Under the pieces are notes generated by a model. That model did not search any database. It was not told the DNA's origin and was given only the letters and a program-made list of their open reading frames with translations. A DNA stretch of 64,000 nucleotides from Oricola cellulosilytica (lineage in GTDB: Bacteria > Pseudomonadota > Alphaproteobacteria > Rhizobiales > Rhizobiaceae): positions 62,001-126,000 of the forward strand of contig NZ_JAINFK010000007.1 of assembly GCF_019966575.1 (NCBI RefSeq). Reading direction: 5' to 3'. The position numbers and the translations under genes were made by a program. How positions within the stretch are numbered: the stretch's first letter is position 1; every line of letters begins with the position of its first letter. Shown here piece after piece: positions 7,350 through 15,954 of this stretch.

Positions 7350-9086
7350 TTACTGGTTCCAGCGCGCAACGAGGTCGTCGTAGTTGACGGTCTCGCCTTG
7401 GGGTTTTTCGTTGTCGAGCTTGGCCTTCGGGCCGTCCGGTTTGCCAAGCCATTCGGAGGGGTCCTTCGGTTCGTTCAGCCGAGGGCCACAGCCGCCATAG
7501 ACATTGCCGGCCTCATCCGCGCGCTGCATGCGCGCCATAGTGATATCCATCTCTTCAGCGAGACGGTCCATGGCTTCCTGAGGCGTGAAGGCCCCCGAAT
7601 TCACGTCGCCGATCTGCTGCCACCAGATCTGGGCGAGCTTCGGATAGTCGGGGACGTTGATCCCTGTCGGCGACCAGCGCACTCGGTCCGGCGAGCGATA
7701 GAACTCGACCAGGCCGCCGAGCTTCGGCGCGCGCTCCGTGAAGCTTTCGTGGCGAACAGTGGAATCCCGGATGAAGGTCAGCCCGACATGGGACTTCTTC
7801 GTATCGACGGTTTTCGACGTGACGAACTGAGCGTAGAGCCAAGCCGCCTTTGCCCGATCGACAGGGGTCGATTTCAGAATTGTCCAAGATCCGACGTCCT
7901 GATAGCCGACCTTCTGGCCTTCCTCCCAATAGGGACCATGCGGGGAGGGTGCCATCCGCCACAGGGGATTGCCTTCATCGTCAACGGTATTGTTGCCAGC
8001 GGACTTCGGGGCCACCATGTCGGCGGTAAAGGCCGTGTACCAAAAGATCTGCTGAGCGACGTTGCCTTGGCTCAAGGCGGGCAAAGACTGGTAGAAGTCA
8101 TAGTCCGCGGCTCCGGGAGGCGCATAGTTGCGCAGCCATTCGTCCCATTTGCGTATGGCGTATACCGATGCGGGGCCGTTGGTTTCGCCACCACGAGAAA
8201 CGCTTGCGCCGGCGGGGTTGCACGACCCCTCTTCCATGCGGATTCCCCACTCGTCGATCGGGATGCCGTTCGGCTCGCCCTGGGAGCCGGTACCAGCCAT
8301 CGAAAGCCATGCGTCGGTCATCCGCCAGCCGAGGTCCGGAGCACGCTTGCCGTAGTCCATATGACCATAGATGCGCGTACCGTCGATCTCCTTCACGTCG
8401 TTGGAGAAGAATTCGGCGATATCTTCGTAGGCCGACCAGTTGACCGGAACGCCGAGCTCGTAGCCGTACTTCTCCTTGAATGCGGACTTCAGATCTTCGC
8501 GGTCAAACCAGTCCTTGCGAAACCAGTAGAGGTTCGCAAACTGCTGGTCGGGCAGTTGATAGAGATCGCCGTCAGGTCCGGTGGTGAACTGTGTGCCCAT
8601 GAAGTCTTCAAGATCAAGGGTCGGCGAAGTCACGTCGGATCCTTCGCCTGCCATCCAGTCGGTCAGATTGTAGGCAAGCTGGAGACGCGAGTGGGTCCCG
8701 ATGAGGTCGGAGTCGTTGACATAAGCGTCGTAAAGGTTGCGACCGGTCTGCATCTGGGTCTGAACAGCCTGAACAACTTCCCCTTCGCCGAGAATCTGGT
8801 GATTCACCTTGATGCCGGTGATTTCCTCGAACGCTTTCGTCAGCGTCTTGGACTCATAATCATGCGTCGGAATCCCTTCGGAAAGAACGTTGATCTCCAT
8901 ACCCTGGAACGGCTGAGCAGCGTTGATGAACCACTCCATCTCCGCCTTCTGCTCATCCATTGAAAGCACGGAGGGTTGGAACTCCTCGTTGATCCACTTT
9001 TCCGCCTCTTCCATTCCGGCGAAAGCCGGGAATGCAGCGGCGTTCAAGGCAACGGCGGCGGCCGATGCCATCAAAATCTTCTTCAT
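7350..9086 (-). CDS. glpV: Glycerol ABC transporter solute-binding protein GlpV
   Basis: A 578-residue periplasmic solute-binding protein, longer than typical sugar-binding proteins (about 430 aa) as expected for this glycerol family. It has a signal peptide (MKKILMASAAAVALNAAAFPAFA, cleavage after AFA). The mature part shows family-1 SBP features such as 'YDAYVNDSDLIGTHSRLQLAYNLT', 'PVNWSAYEDIAEFF' and 'DVGSWTILKSTPVDRAKAAWLYAQFV'. It binds glycerol in the periplasm for delivery to GlpPQ/GlpST. Start ATG 9086 has a strong GGAGG site 5-9 bases upstream. It is the first gene of the operon, facing glpR across a region of repeated TTTCG-type elements. The glycerol substrate is inferred from the whole operon. 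Confidence 0.87.
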   Translation of the reverse strand: MKKILMASAAAVALNAAAFPAFAGMEEAEKWINEEFQPSVLSMDEQKAEMEWFINAAQPFQGMEINVLSEGIPTHDYESKTLTKAFEEITGIKVNHQILGEGEVVQAVQTQMQTGRNLYDAYVNDSDLIGTHSRLQLAYNLTDWMAGEGSDVTSPTLDLEDFMGTQFTTGPDGDLYQLPDQQFANLYWFRKDWFDREDLKSAFKEKYGYELGVPVNWSAYEDIAEFFSNDVKEIDGTRIYGHMDYGKRAPDLGWRMTDAWLSMAGTGSQGEPNGIPIDEWGIRMEEGSCNPAGASVSRGGETNGPASVYAIRKWDEWLRNYAPPGAADYDFYQSLPALSQGNVAQQIFWYTAFTADMVAPKSAGNNTVDDEGNPLWRMAPSPHGPYWEEGQKVGYQDVGSWTILKSTPVDRAKAAWLYAQFVTSKTVDTKKSHVGLTFIRDSTVRHESFTERAPKLGGLVEFYRSPDRVRWSPTGINVPDYPKLAQIWWQQIGDVNSGAFTPQEAMDRLAEEMDITMARMQRADEAGNVYGGCGPRLNEPKDPSEWLGKPDGPKAKLDNEKPQGETVNYDDLVARWNQ

Positions 9087-9154
9087 GATGTTTCCTCCAC
9101 TGGATGCTCCGCCATATCGCCGATACGGCTCAATCGAGCGGCCTTTAGAGAATT

Positions 9155-9212
9155 ACGAAAAAAAGCGAAAGTCAATAGGTACGTTATTGAAAAAAGCGAA
9201 AATAAGCGCAAA
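9155..9212. promoter_or_regulatory. Phased CGAAA/TTTCG repeats in the glpV-glpR divergent promoter (probable GlpR operators)
   Basis: The divergent intergenic region carries the element CGAAA at 9156-9160, 9166-9170 and 9197-9201, a TGAAA variant at 9188-9192, and CGCAAA at 9207-9212. Neighbouring copies lie about 10 bases apart. Two longer near-identical copies (A-tract plus GCGAAA) sit at 9157-9170 and 9189-9201, 31 bases apart, that is three helical turns. Short TTTCG half-sites repeated on one face of the helix are the usual binding pattern of DeoR-family repressors. The gene next door (9242) encodes such a protein, so auto-regulation and repression of glpV is the likely function. Confidence 0.6.
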
Positions 9213-9241
9213 TATGGATGCCATTTCCGGGAGGATGGACG

Positions 9242-10033
9242 ATGCAAACCCTACCACCGAGGCAAATGGATATTCTCGACATTGCGCGCCGCGAGGGGCG
9301 CGTGGATGTCGAGTCGCTCGCAACAAGTTTCGGGGTCACGCCTCAGACGATTCGCAAGGATCTGAACGACCTCTGTGACATGGAGAAACTGAGCCGGGTG
9401 CATGGCGGAGCCGTGTTCCCGTCGAGTACAGTCAATCTCGCCTATCAGGCGCGCCGGGAGATCGCTGCGTCAGAGAAGGCGCGGATAGCCGAGGCCGTGG
9501 CGGAACTCATTCCGGACAATGCATCGCTTATCCTGAATATCGGCACCACCATCGAGCAGGTCGCCTATGCGCTGAAGCGGCACCGGGGCCTGATGGTCAT
9601 AACCAACAATTTGAACGTAGCGATGATCCTGGCTGAAGCCGACGGCATCGAGGTGGTGATCTCAGGCGGAATGGTGCGCAAAACCGACGGCGGAATCGTC
9701 GGCGCCGCAGCCGTCGACCTTATCCGTCAATTCAAAGTCGACTATGCGATCATCGGAGCATCGGCAATCGACGAGGACGGCGCGCTTCTCGATTTCGATT
9801 ATCGCGAGGTTCGCGTCGCGCAGGCGATTCTCGGTCAGGCGCGCCGGTCCATCCTCGTCGCGGATCATACGAAGTTCGAGCGTCGGGCGCCTGTCCAAAT
9901 CGGCAAGCTGAGCGATCTCGACGTTTTCGTCACGGACGAGCAACCAATGCCGGAGATCGTCGAAATATGCCGTAATGCCGATGTCGAATTGATTACGACT
10001 GGCGGAGAGGAGGTCGAAGCCGCAGCGGGTTAG
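9242..10033 (+). CDS. glpR: DeoR-family transcriptional regulator of glycerol uptake (GlpR)
   Basis: A 263-residue DeoR repressor. Its N-terminal winged helix reads 'DVESLATSFGVTPQTIRKDLNDL', with the usual '..R.HGGA' end ('LSRVHGGAVF'). It is followed by a DeoRC sugar-phosphate sensor domain ('NIGTTIEQVAYAL', 'ISGGMVRKTDGGIVGAAAVD', 'IIGASAIDEDG', 'LVADHTKFERRAP'). Members near glycerol genes are GlpR, usually relieved by glycerol-3-phosphate. The ATG at 9242 was preferred over 9218 because a GGGAGG site lies about 8 bases upstream and the HTH spacing then fits. The gene is divergent from glpV and overlaps the convergent paaZ by 4 bp. Confidence 0.85.
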   Translation: MQTLPPRQMDILDIARREGRVDVESLATSFGVTPQTIRKDLNDLCDMEKLSRVHGGAVFPSSTVNLAYQARREIAASEKARIAEAVAELIPDNASLILNIGTTIEQVAYALKRHRGLMVITNNLNVAMILAEADGIEVVISGGMVRKTDGGIVGAAAVDLIRQFKVDYAIIGASAIDEDGALLDFDYREVRVAQAILGQARRSILVADHTKFERRAPVQIGKLSDLDVFVTDEQPMPEIVEICRNADVELITTGGEEVEAAAG

Positions 10034-12111
10034 ACCGGCCGCTCCTTTGCAACCAGCGTGAGCACGTCATAGCTCGCGACCAGATCGTTGTCCTGATTGG
10101 TTATGACGCAGTCCCAACGTACTTCGCCATATTCCTCGGTTTCGCGCGGGCTGATTTCCTTGCACGTCAGGATTACCTGCATACTGTCGCCGGGGTAGAC
10201 GGGGGTCATGAAACGCAGATTGTCCACTCCGTAATTTGCCAGGACCGGTCCTGACGCGGGGTCGACAAAGAGCCCGGCCGCAAACGACACTATCAGATAG
10301 CCATGGGCAACACGGCCATCAAAGAACGGATTGGCCTTTGCGGCCTGTTCGTCCATGTGGGCGTAAAAGGTGTCGCCGGTAAAGTCGGCGAAGTGCTCGA
10401 TGTCTTCGAGCGTGACTTTCCGCGCGCCTGTGACCAGTTGATCGCCGATCTTGAGTTCGGCAAGCGATTTGCGGAAGGGATGAATCTCCTCCGAATTGCC
10501 CTGCGCCCCATCGATCCACCGCCCGGCAATTTCGGCCAACATATCGGGCGAGCCCTGCATGGCGGTCCTTTGCATGTAGTGTTTGACGCTGCGGATTCCC
10601 CCGAGTTCCTCGCCGCCGCCGGCGCGGCCCGGCCCGCCATGCACCAGAACGGGGAGGGGCGAGCCGTGACCGGTCGAGGTCTTCGCGTTGGCGCGATTGG
10701 CGATCAAGATGCGGCCGTGCCAGGGAGCGAGTGAACCGACGATCTTGCGGGCGACGCCGGGATCGTTGGTAAAGAGGGACGAAACCAGACTGCCACGGCC
10801 GCGCACCGCGAGAGCCGCGGCCTCTTCCGGCTCATCATAGGGCATGACAGTCGCGACAGGACCGAACGCCTCCACATCATGGACCAATGACCACTCCATT
10901 GGCTTGTCGCAAAAAAGAAGAGTCGGTTCGACGAATGCTCCGGCATCCCAATCGATGTTTGCGGACTGGGCCACGTTCCGCCCACCCGAAACCACTTCCG
11001 CCTCTTGAGACAAAAGTGCGACCCTGGAGCGGATTTCCTTCCGCTGCTCGAGACTCGCAAGCGGGCCGAGGCGGGTCTCCTCATCAGAGGGGAGCCCGAT
11101 CTTCGCTCTGGCGAGCCTGTCTTTCAGTGCTTTGACGAGTGCCTCAGAGCGTTCACGAGGAACGATGACCCGGCGTATTGCCGTACACTTCTGCCCTGCC
11201 TTGACGGTCATTTCGCGTACAATCTCGCGTACGCACAGTTCAAACTCCTCGCTTCCCGGGTCACTATCCGGCCCCAGAATGGCGCAATTCAGGCTGTCGG
11301 CCTCCATGGTGAAGCGGACAGAGTTTTCGATTACCGCAGGATGCGTTTTTAGTTTTCGTCCGGTCGAAGCCGAACCGGTGAATGTGACCACATCCTGTGG
11401 CGTCAGATGGTCGAGCAGGTCGCCGACCGAGCCGCAAACCAGTTGCAGTGTGCCATTGGGCAATATTCCGGAGTCGATCATTCGCCTGACCATCAACTCG
11501 GTCAAATAAGCGGTCTGACTGGCGGGCTTGACGATGGCCGGCATGCCGGCAAGCCATGTCGGCGCAAGTTTTTCGAGCATGCCCCAGCAAGGGAAGTTGA
11601 AGGCGTTGATGTGAACGGCAACGCCTTCAAGCGGGTTCATCACATGGACCCCGCTGAATGAATTATCTTTGGAAAGAGGTTCGACGGGGCCATCGACGAG
11701 CATGTGCGTGTTCGGGAGTTCACGGCGGCCTTTCGAGCCGTATGACAGCATCGTTCCTATCCCGCCCTCAATGTCGATCCACCCATCCTGTCGCGTCGCT
11801 CCGGTGGCGTAGGAAAGAGCATAGAACTCATTCTTCCGCTCCATAAGCCATAGACCCATCTGCTTGAGCATGAGGGCGCGCTGGTGGAAGGTCATGGCTC
11901 GCAGTGCGGGTCCTCCTACAGCGCGCCCGAAGTCCAACGCTCCGGCCATGTCGAATCCGGTGGCGTCGATCATGGCAACGGGAGCGCCCGTCGCGGCATC
12001 GCGCAAAAGCCGGGCTTCGCCGCTTCCTTTCAGCCACTCGCCGCCGAGATAGCTCTCGAGCGGGCGCGGGGTCACCTGTTCGCCGGAGCGCTGGTGCGTT
12101 TGAACGTTCAT
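10030..12111 (-). CDS. paaZ: Phenylacetate degradation bifunctional enzyme PaaZ
   Basis: A 693-residue fusion. The N-terminal aldehyde dehydrogenase has 'FTGSASTGRKLK', catalytic Glu270 (FTMEADSLNC) and Cys309 ('AGQKCTAIRR'). The C-terminal R-specific hydratase hot-dog domain has 'FTGDTFYAHMDE' and 'RVAHGYLIVSFAAGLF'. In the Paa pathway the hydratase opens the oxepin-CoA ring by hydrolysis and the dehydrogenase oxidises the resulting semialdehyde to 3-oxo-5,6-dehydrosuberyl-CoA. Length and domain order match E. coli PaaZ (681 aa). It is last in the minus-strand paaABCDE-Z run, 16 bases after paaE. Cytoplasmic. Confidence 0.95.
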   Translation of the reverse strand: MNVQTHQRSGEQVTPRPLESYLGGEWLKGSGEARLLRDAATGAPVAMIDATGFDMAGALDFGRAVGGPALRAMTFHQRALMLKQMGLWLMERKNEFYALSYATGATRQDGWIDIEGGIGTMLSYGSKGRRELPNTHMLVDGPVEPLSKDNSFSGVHVMNPLEGVAVHINAFNFPCWGMLEKLAPTWLAGMPAIVKPASQTAYLTELMVRRMIDSGILPNGTLQLVCGSVGDLLDHLTPQDVVTFTGSASTGRKLKTHPAVIENSVRFTMEADSLNCAILGPDSDPGSEEFELCVREIVREMTVKAGQKCTAIRRVIVPRERSEALVKALKDRLARAKIGLPSDEETRLGPLASLEQRKEIRSRVALLSQEAEVVSGGRNVAQSANIDWDAGAFVEPTLLFCDKPMEWSLVHDVEAFGPVATVMPYDEPEEAAALAVRGRGSLVSSLFTNDPGVARKIVGSLAPWHGRILIANRANAKTSTGHGSPLPVLVHGGPGRAGGGEELGGIRSVKHYMQRTAMQGSPDMLAEIAGRWIDGAQGNSEEIHPFRKSLAELKIGDQLVTGARKVTLEDIEHFADFTGDTFYAHMDEQAAKANPFFDGRVAHGYLIVSFAAGLFVDPASGPVLANYGVDNLRFMTPVYPGDSMQVILTCKEISPRETEEYGEVRWDCVITNQDNDLVASYDVLTLVAKERPV

Positions 12112-12127
12112 CTAGGCGCTCTACAAC

Positions 12128-13201
12128 TCAGTGGTGATCGTAATCGACGACGATTCGATCCGTGATCGGATGGCTCTGGCAGGTCAGCACATATCCCGCT
12201 CGAACCTCGTAGTCTTCCAGAGCGTGGTTAGCATCCATTTCGACTTCCCCTTCTGTGACTCTTGCCCGGCAGGTGCAGCAAACGCCCGCACGGCAGGAGT
12301 AGGGCGCATCGAAGCCGGCGGCGCTTGCCGCTTCAAGCACGGTCTGGCCCGCGACCACGTCGATCTCGCGTGTCGTGCCGTCCAGCGTGACGACAGCCTT
12401 CGTCGTAACGCCCGCATGGATGGGATCGATAGGGGCGCGTTTCGCGGCGCGACCGGACTGGGTGGCGTTGAACAACTCAAACTTGATGCTGTCCGCCGGC
12501 ATGCCGTGCGCCTTCAGCGAAGCAGACACCGTTTTCATCATATCTTCCGGCCCGCAAATGAATGCCATGTCGGCTGTCGAAACGTCGATCCAGCTCTTAA
12601 ACAGCATTTCGCATTTTCCCGCATCGATACGCCCGGTGAAAAGGTCGATCTCCTGGGCATCGTTCTTGAGAATGTGAATGATGTTGAACCGACCAAGATA
12701 CGTATTCTTGAGGTCCTGCAATTCCTCCCGGAACATGATGGAATGGATCGAGCGATTGCCGTAGACGAGCGTAAACCGGGAAAGCGGCTCGCGGGCCAGA
12801 ACCGTCTTGAGGATGCTGAGGACCGGAGTGATCCCGCTGCCGATGGCAAATCCGAGATAATGTTTCTCGCGGGCAGGCTCGATTGGCGCAAAAAAGCGGC
12901 CCATTGGCGGCATCGCTTCTACTACGTCGCCGGGCTTGAGGTCCTCGTTTGCCCAGGTTGAGAACGCACCGCCATCAACCTTCTTGATTCCAACACGGAG
13001 AATGCCCTCATCCTTCCCCGCGCAGATCGAATAGGATCGACGTAATTCCTCGCCGTCGAACTGCTTTCGCAAAGTCAGATACTGGCCTTGGGTGAAATCG
13101 AATGCGTTCGCAGCATCCTCTGTCGGAGCAAGCGTTACAGCTACCGCGTCGCGGGTTTCATGCTTCACGTCGGTTACGCGGAGTTCGTAGAACTTCGCCA
13201 T
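12128..13201 (-). CDS. paaE: Phenylacetyl-CoA epoxidase reductase subunit PaaE
   Basis: A 357-residue ferredoxin-NADP reductase-like protein. It has an FAD-binding domain ('GQYLTLRKQFDGEELRRSYSI', RxYS motif), an NAD(P) domain ('GFAIGSGITPVLSILK', ending 'FICGPEDMM') and a C-terminal plant-type 2Fe-2S domain with the C-x4-C-x2-C cluster in 'SCRAGVCCTC' plus a later cysteine ('LTCQSHP'). It passes electrons from NADPH to the diiron centre of PaaA. It is separated from paaD by 15 bases containing a GAGG ribosome site. Confidence 0.95.
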   Translation of the reverse strand: MAKFYELRVTDVKHETRDAVAVTLAPTEDAANAFDFTQGQYLTLRKQFDGEELRRSYSICAGKDEGILRVGIKKVDGGAFSTWANEDLKPGDVVEAMPPMGRFFAPIEPAREKHYLGFAIGSGITPVLSILKTVLAREPLSRFTLVYGNRSIHSIMFREELQDLKNTYLGRFNIIHILKNDAQEIDLFTGRIDAGKCEMLFKSWIDVSTADMAFICGPEDMMKTVSASLKAHGMPADSIKFELFNATQSGRAAKRAPIDPIHAGVTTKAVVTLDGTTREIDVVAGQTVLEAASAAGFDAPYSCRAGVCCTCRARVTEGEVEMDANHALEDYEVRAGYVLTCQSHPITDRIVVDYDHH

Positions 13202-13216
13202 CTCATACCTCGGATC

Positions 13217-13729
13217 TCAGATGCATTTGAAATAGTCGAACGGTTCGAGACACTCTGTGCAGCGATAGCTCGCCTTGCACGGCGTCGAACCGAACTGGCT
13301 GATCCGCTCGGTGGTCTTCGAACCGCAACGCGGACATTCGACAACGCGGCCCAGCAATGCGCCATAGCTTCCGTGTTCGCCGTCTTTTGGCGGTGGTGCG
13401 ATGCCGAATTTCTGCAGATTTCGCCGCCCTTTCTCGGAGATCCAGTCGGTCGTCCAGGCTGGCGACAACTGTCGTTCGAGGACCAGCTTGTCGATGCCAT
13501 TGGCGCGCAAATGCTGTTGGATATCGAGATTGATGACAGCAGTTGCCGGACACCCGGAGTAGGTCGGCGTCACTTTCAGGTGCAACGTGTCGCCTTTCCA
13601 GAGCGCATCGCGAATGACGCCAAGGTCGACCAGTGAAATGACCGGAATTTCGGGATCCGGAATTTGGTCGAGCCAGGCCCAGATCTGATCCAGCGTCGGC
13701 CGTTCCATAACAGCGGTCATGACGATCAC
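13217..13729 (-). CDS. paaD: Phenylacetyl-CoA epoxidase assembly protein PaaD
   Basis: A 170-residue protein with an N-terminal MIP18/DUF59 domain ('IPDPEIPVISLVDLGVIRD' and 'TPTYSGCPATAVIN'). A C-terminal cysteine-rich zinc-ribbon-like tail follows ('CPRCGSKTTE', 'YRCTECLEPF'). PaaD is needed for maturation of the PaaABCE epoxidase, probably in metal-centre assembly. The annotated start is GTG 13729, overlapping the paaC stop (GTGA). ATG 13720 is an equally possible start three codons in, since neither has a strong ribosome site. Confidence 0.92.
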   Translation of the reverse strand: MIVMTAVMERPTLDQIWAWLDQIPDPEIPVISLVDLGVIRDALWKGDTLHLKVTPTYSGCPATAVINLDIQQHLRANGIDKLVLERQLSPAWTTDWISEKGRRNLQKFGIAPPPKDGEHGSYGALLGRVVECPRCGSKTTERISQFGSTPCKASYRCTECLEPFDYFKCI

Positions 13730-14481
13730 CAGGTTGCGCCGGGGTGCGCCCGGTGTGTGACCTGCATTTCAGCAAGCAAGAATCCGAGATGTTCCGTGTG
13801 GACACCCGCCTTGCCGCCCTTGTGCGCATACTCCCGCTCGGGCCTCACCAGCGTTGCGGCCGAGAGCACGCCGTCGACGTGTGTCTTCCATTCCCCCTCC
13901 AGCGACGAGGGTAGGGGGATAATCCCCCGGTCCGACAACTCGCGATCAGTCTCGTCGTCGGTGAAAAGTTCGCCGGTGTAGGGCCAGAGAATATCGACGG
14001 CGTGCTGCATTCGCCGATGGCTCTCCTCGGTCCCGTCACCGAGACGGACGACAAGGTCGGTGGAACGTTCGACGTGGTAGGCGACCTCCTTGGAGGCCTT
14101 CTCCGCGATCTCCGAAACGCGCTGGTCGGACGACTCTTGCAGCGAGATCAACATCAGCCGATGCCAGGCATCAAACAGGAATTGCCGCGTGATCGTTACC
14201 GCGAAATCCTCATTCGGTCGTTCGACTAGCAGATAATTGCGAAACTCGTGCGCCTCACGCAGGAACGCCAGATCGTCTTCGGTTCTGCCTTTCCCTTCGA
14301 CTTCGCCAGCGCGCGACAGCCACATCCGTGTGTGCCCGATTAGATCGAGCGCGGTATTGGCAAGAGCGATATCCTCTTCCAGCGCGGGGGCATGGCCACA
14401 CCATTCGGAGACGCGGTGTCCCAGCACGAGCGTGGTGTCCCCTATGCGGGTGAGAAACTCGAAGAGTGCTTTGTCAGCCAT
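13726..14481 (-). CDS. paaC: Phenylacetyl-CoA epoxidase structural subunit PaaC
   Basis: A 251-residue helical ferritin-like protein (MADKALFEFLTRIGD...) with the PaaC hallmark 'DIALANTALDLIGHTRMWL' and 'ERPNEDFAVTITRQFLFDAW'. PaaC pairs with PaaA to form the epoxidase core but does not hold the catalytic diiron site itself. The ATG at 14481 shares one base with the paaB stop (TGATG); a GTG one codon upstream is less likely. Its stop overlaps the paaD start. Confidence 0.94.
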   Translation of the reverse strand: MADKALFEFLTRIGDTTLVLGHRVSEWCGHAPALEEDIALANTALDLIGHTRMWLSRAGEVEGKGRTEDDLAFLREAHEFRNYLLVERPNEDFAVTITRQFLFDAWHRLMLISLQESSDQRVSEIAEKASKEVAYHVERSTDLVVRLGDGTEESHRRMQHAVDILWPYTGELFTDDETDRELSDRGIIPLPSSLEGEWKTHVDGVLSAATLVRPEREYAHKGGKAGVHTEHLGFLLAEMQVTHRAHPGATW

Positions 14482-14771
14482 CACATATGTCCGGCTTCAT
14501 CGGGAATGTCAAAAAAGGAGGGATGCCGATAAATCTTCGAGTCGGCGGGGTCGAACAGCGGACCCTTTTCGGAGGGCGAACTGGCCGTGATCTCAGATGA
14601 CCGCACCACCCAGATCGAGACGCCTTCCTTGCGTCGCGTGTAGACGTCCCGCGCATTGCGTATCGCCATTTCCGCGTCCGGCGCATGCAAGCTTCCGACG
14701 TGGCGGTGGTTCAGCCCGTGCTGACCGCGAATGAAAACTTCCCAGAGAGGCCACTCGCTGCTCATTGACAT
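14481..14771 (-). CDS. paaB: Phenylacetyl-CoA epoxidase subunit PaaB
   Basis: A 96-residue subunit with the conserved opening 'WPLWEVFIRGQHGLNHRHVG' and the 'SLHAPDAEMAIRNARDVYTRR' block. PaaB bridges the PaaAC heterodimers in the complex. The window places it between paaA and paaC, five bases after paaA and overlapping paaC by one base. Starts at 14771 and 14765 are both possible (MSMSSEW). Confidence 0.95.
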   Translation of the reverse strand: MSMSSEWPLWEVFIRGQHGLNHRHVGSLHAPDAEMAIRNARDVYTRRKEGVSIWVVRSSEITASSPSEKGPLFDPADSKIYRHPSFFDIPDEAGHM

Positions 14772-14776
14772 CTACC

Positions 14777-15775
14777 TTACTCTGCTGCGGCGAGCGTCGT
14801 GCGCCTCGCGTGTTTTCTGGCATGCGCCATCAACCCTTCGCGGACCCAAGCGCCGTCGTCCCAAGCCTTCACGCGCGCGCCGAGACGCTCTTCATTGCAG
14901 GGTCCATTGCCGCTGATGACCTGGAAGAACTCATCCCAGTCCGGCTCGCCAAAGTCGTAGCTGCCACGTTCTTGGTTCCACTTCAGGTCGGGATCGGGAA
15001 CCTTAAGGTCGAGAAAATCGGCCTGTGGAACCGTCTGATCGACGAATTTCTGGCGCAACTCGTCATTGGTGTCCTGCTTGATCTTCCACGCCATGGACTG
15101 CGCGGAATGCACGCTGTCGCCATCTGCCGGCCCGAACATCATCAGTGACGGCCACCACCATCGTTCGAGCGCATCCTGGGCCATTTTCTGTTGCGCCTCG
15201 GTGCCTTTGCAAAGCTTCATCATGATGTCGAAGCCTTGACGCTGGTGAAAGCTTTCTTCCTTGCATATGCGGATCATTGCGCGCGAGTAGGGCCCGAAGC
15301 TGCAACGCTGCAGCGGCACCTGGTTCATGATCGCGGCACCATCCACAAGCCATCCGATCGCGCCGATGTCGGCCCAGCTGAGGGTCGGATAATTGAAGAT
15401 CGAGGAGTATTTCGCGCGACCCGAGTGAAGCTGCTCGAACATCTCGTCGCGCGAAATACCAAGCGTTTCGGCGGCACAATAGAGATAGAGCCCATGACCA
15501 GCCTCGTCCTGAACCTTGGCGAGCAGGATCGCCTTGCGCTCGAGGGTGGGCGCACGCGTGATCCAATTGCCCTCGGGCAACTGGCCAACAATCTCCGAGT
15601 GGGCGTGCTGGCTTATCTGGCGGATAAGCGTCTTGCGATAGCCTTCCGGCATCCATTCCTTCGGCTCGATCTTCTCGCCTCGATCGATGCGCCCCTGGAA
15701 CGCCCGTTCTTGAGGGTCCATTTCGCCAAGAGACTTCAGGCGCTTTTCGTCAGTCTTCACAAGCTGTGCATACAT
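14777..15775 (-). CDS. paaA: Phenylacetyl-CoA epoxidase catalytic subunit PaaA
   Basis: A 332-residue diiron oxygenase subunit. Two E-x-x-H iron-binding motifs are visible: Glu91-His94 in '[11 protein letters not shown]' and Glu174-His177 in '[11 protein letters not shown]'. PaaA epoxidises the ring of phenylacetyl-CoA to the 1,2-epoxide, the committed aerobic step. I placed the start at ATG 15775 ([12 protein letters not shown]); the longer frame upstream is not PaaA-like. It is the first gene of paaABCDEZ. The promoter and a candidate operator lie 100-160 bases upstream, and paaX is the next gene upstream on the same strand. No phenylacetate-CoA ligase (paaK) or paaFGH is found in the window. 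Confidence 0.96.
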   Translation of the reverse strand: MYAQLVKTDEKRLKSLGEMDPQERAFQGRIDRGEKIEPKEWMPEGYRKTLIRQISQHAHSEIVGQLPEGNWITRAPTLERKAILLAKVQDEAGHGLYLYCAAETLGISRDEMFEQLHSGRAKYSSIFNYPTLSWADIGAIGWLVDGAAIMNQVPLQRCSFGPYSRAMIRICKEESFHQRQGFDIMMKLCKGTEAQQKMAQDALERWWWPSLMMFGPADGDSVHSAQSMAWKIKQDTNDELRQKFVDQTVPQADFLDLKVPDPDLKWNQERGSYDFGEPDWDEFFQVISGNGPCNEERLGARVKAWDDGAWVREGLMAHARKHARRTTLAAAE

Positions 15776-15880
15776 CGGGCAGCGCTCTCGGTTGAGGTTC
15801 GTGTAACGATAATCGCAGCACCGCTGGCCGGCCCTGGTCAAACGACCAAACCAGCTTAGACGCACAAATGGCGTTCAACT

Positions 15881-15934
15881 AGGCTAACAATTAAAGCATC
15901 ACACGTCAATCAAAAATATGGAAACTCTGTGATG
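15881..15934 (-). promoter_or_regulatory. Candidate paaA promoter with overlapping inverted-repeat operator
   Basis: On the minus strand a -35-like TTGACG (15909-15904) and a -10-like TAGCCT (15886-15881) are separated by exactly 17 bases, pointing at paaA. A 7-base inverted repeat, CATCACA at 15897-15903 and TGTGATG at 15928-15934, has arms 31 bases apart (three helical turns). One arm abuts the -35 within the spacer. This fits repression by the adjacent PaaX, released by phenylacetyl-CoA. The -10 is a weak match, so the promoter is tentative. Confidence 0.45.
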
Positions 15935-15954
15935 TTTGGTTGTCTGGAGAGATT

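Noticed and set aside
7398-8963. 521-codon open frame antisense to glpV
   Set aside because: It lies wholly within the binding-protein gene, which has a signal peptide and strong ribosome site. The antisense product shows no family features.
15835-15848. Inverted repeat TGGTC-N4-GACCA upstream of paaA
   Set aside because: It is short and lies downstream of the predicted paaA promoter; chance occurrence cannot be excluded, and the CATCACA/TGTGATG pair is better placed.
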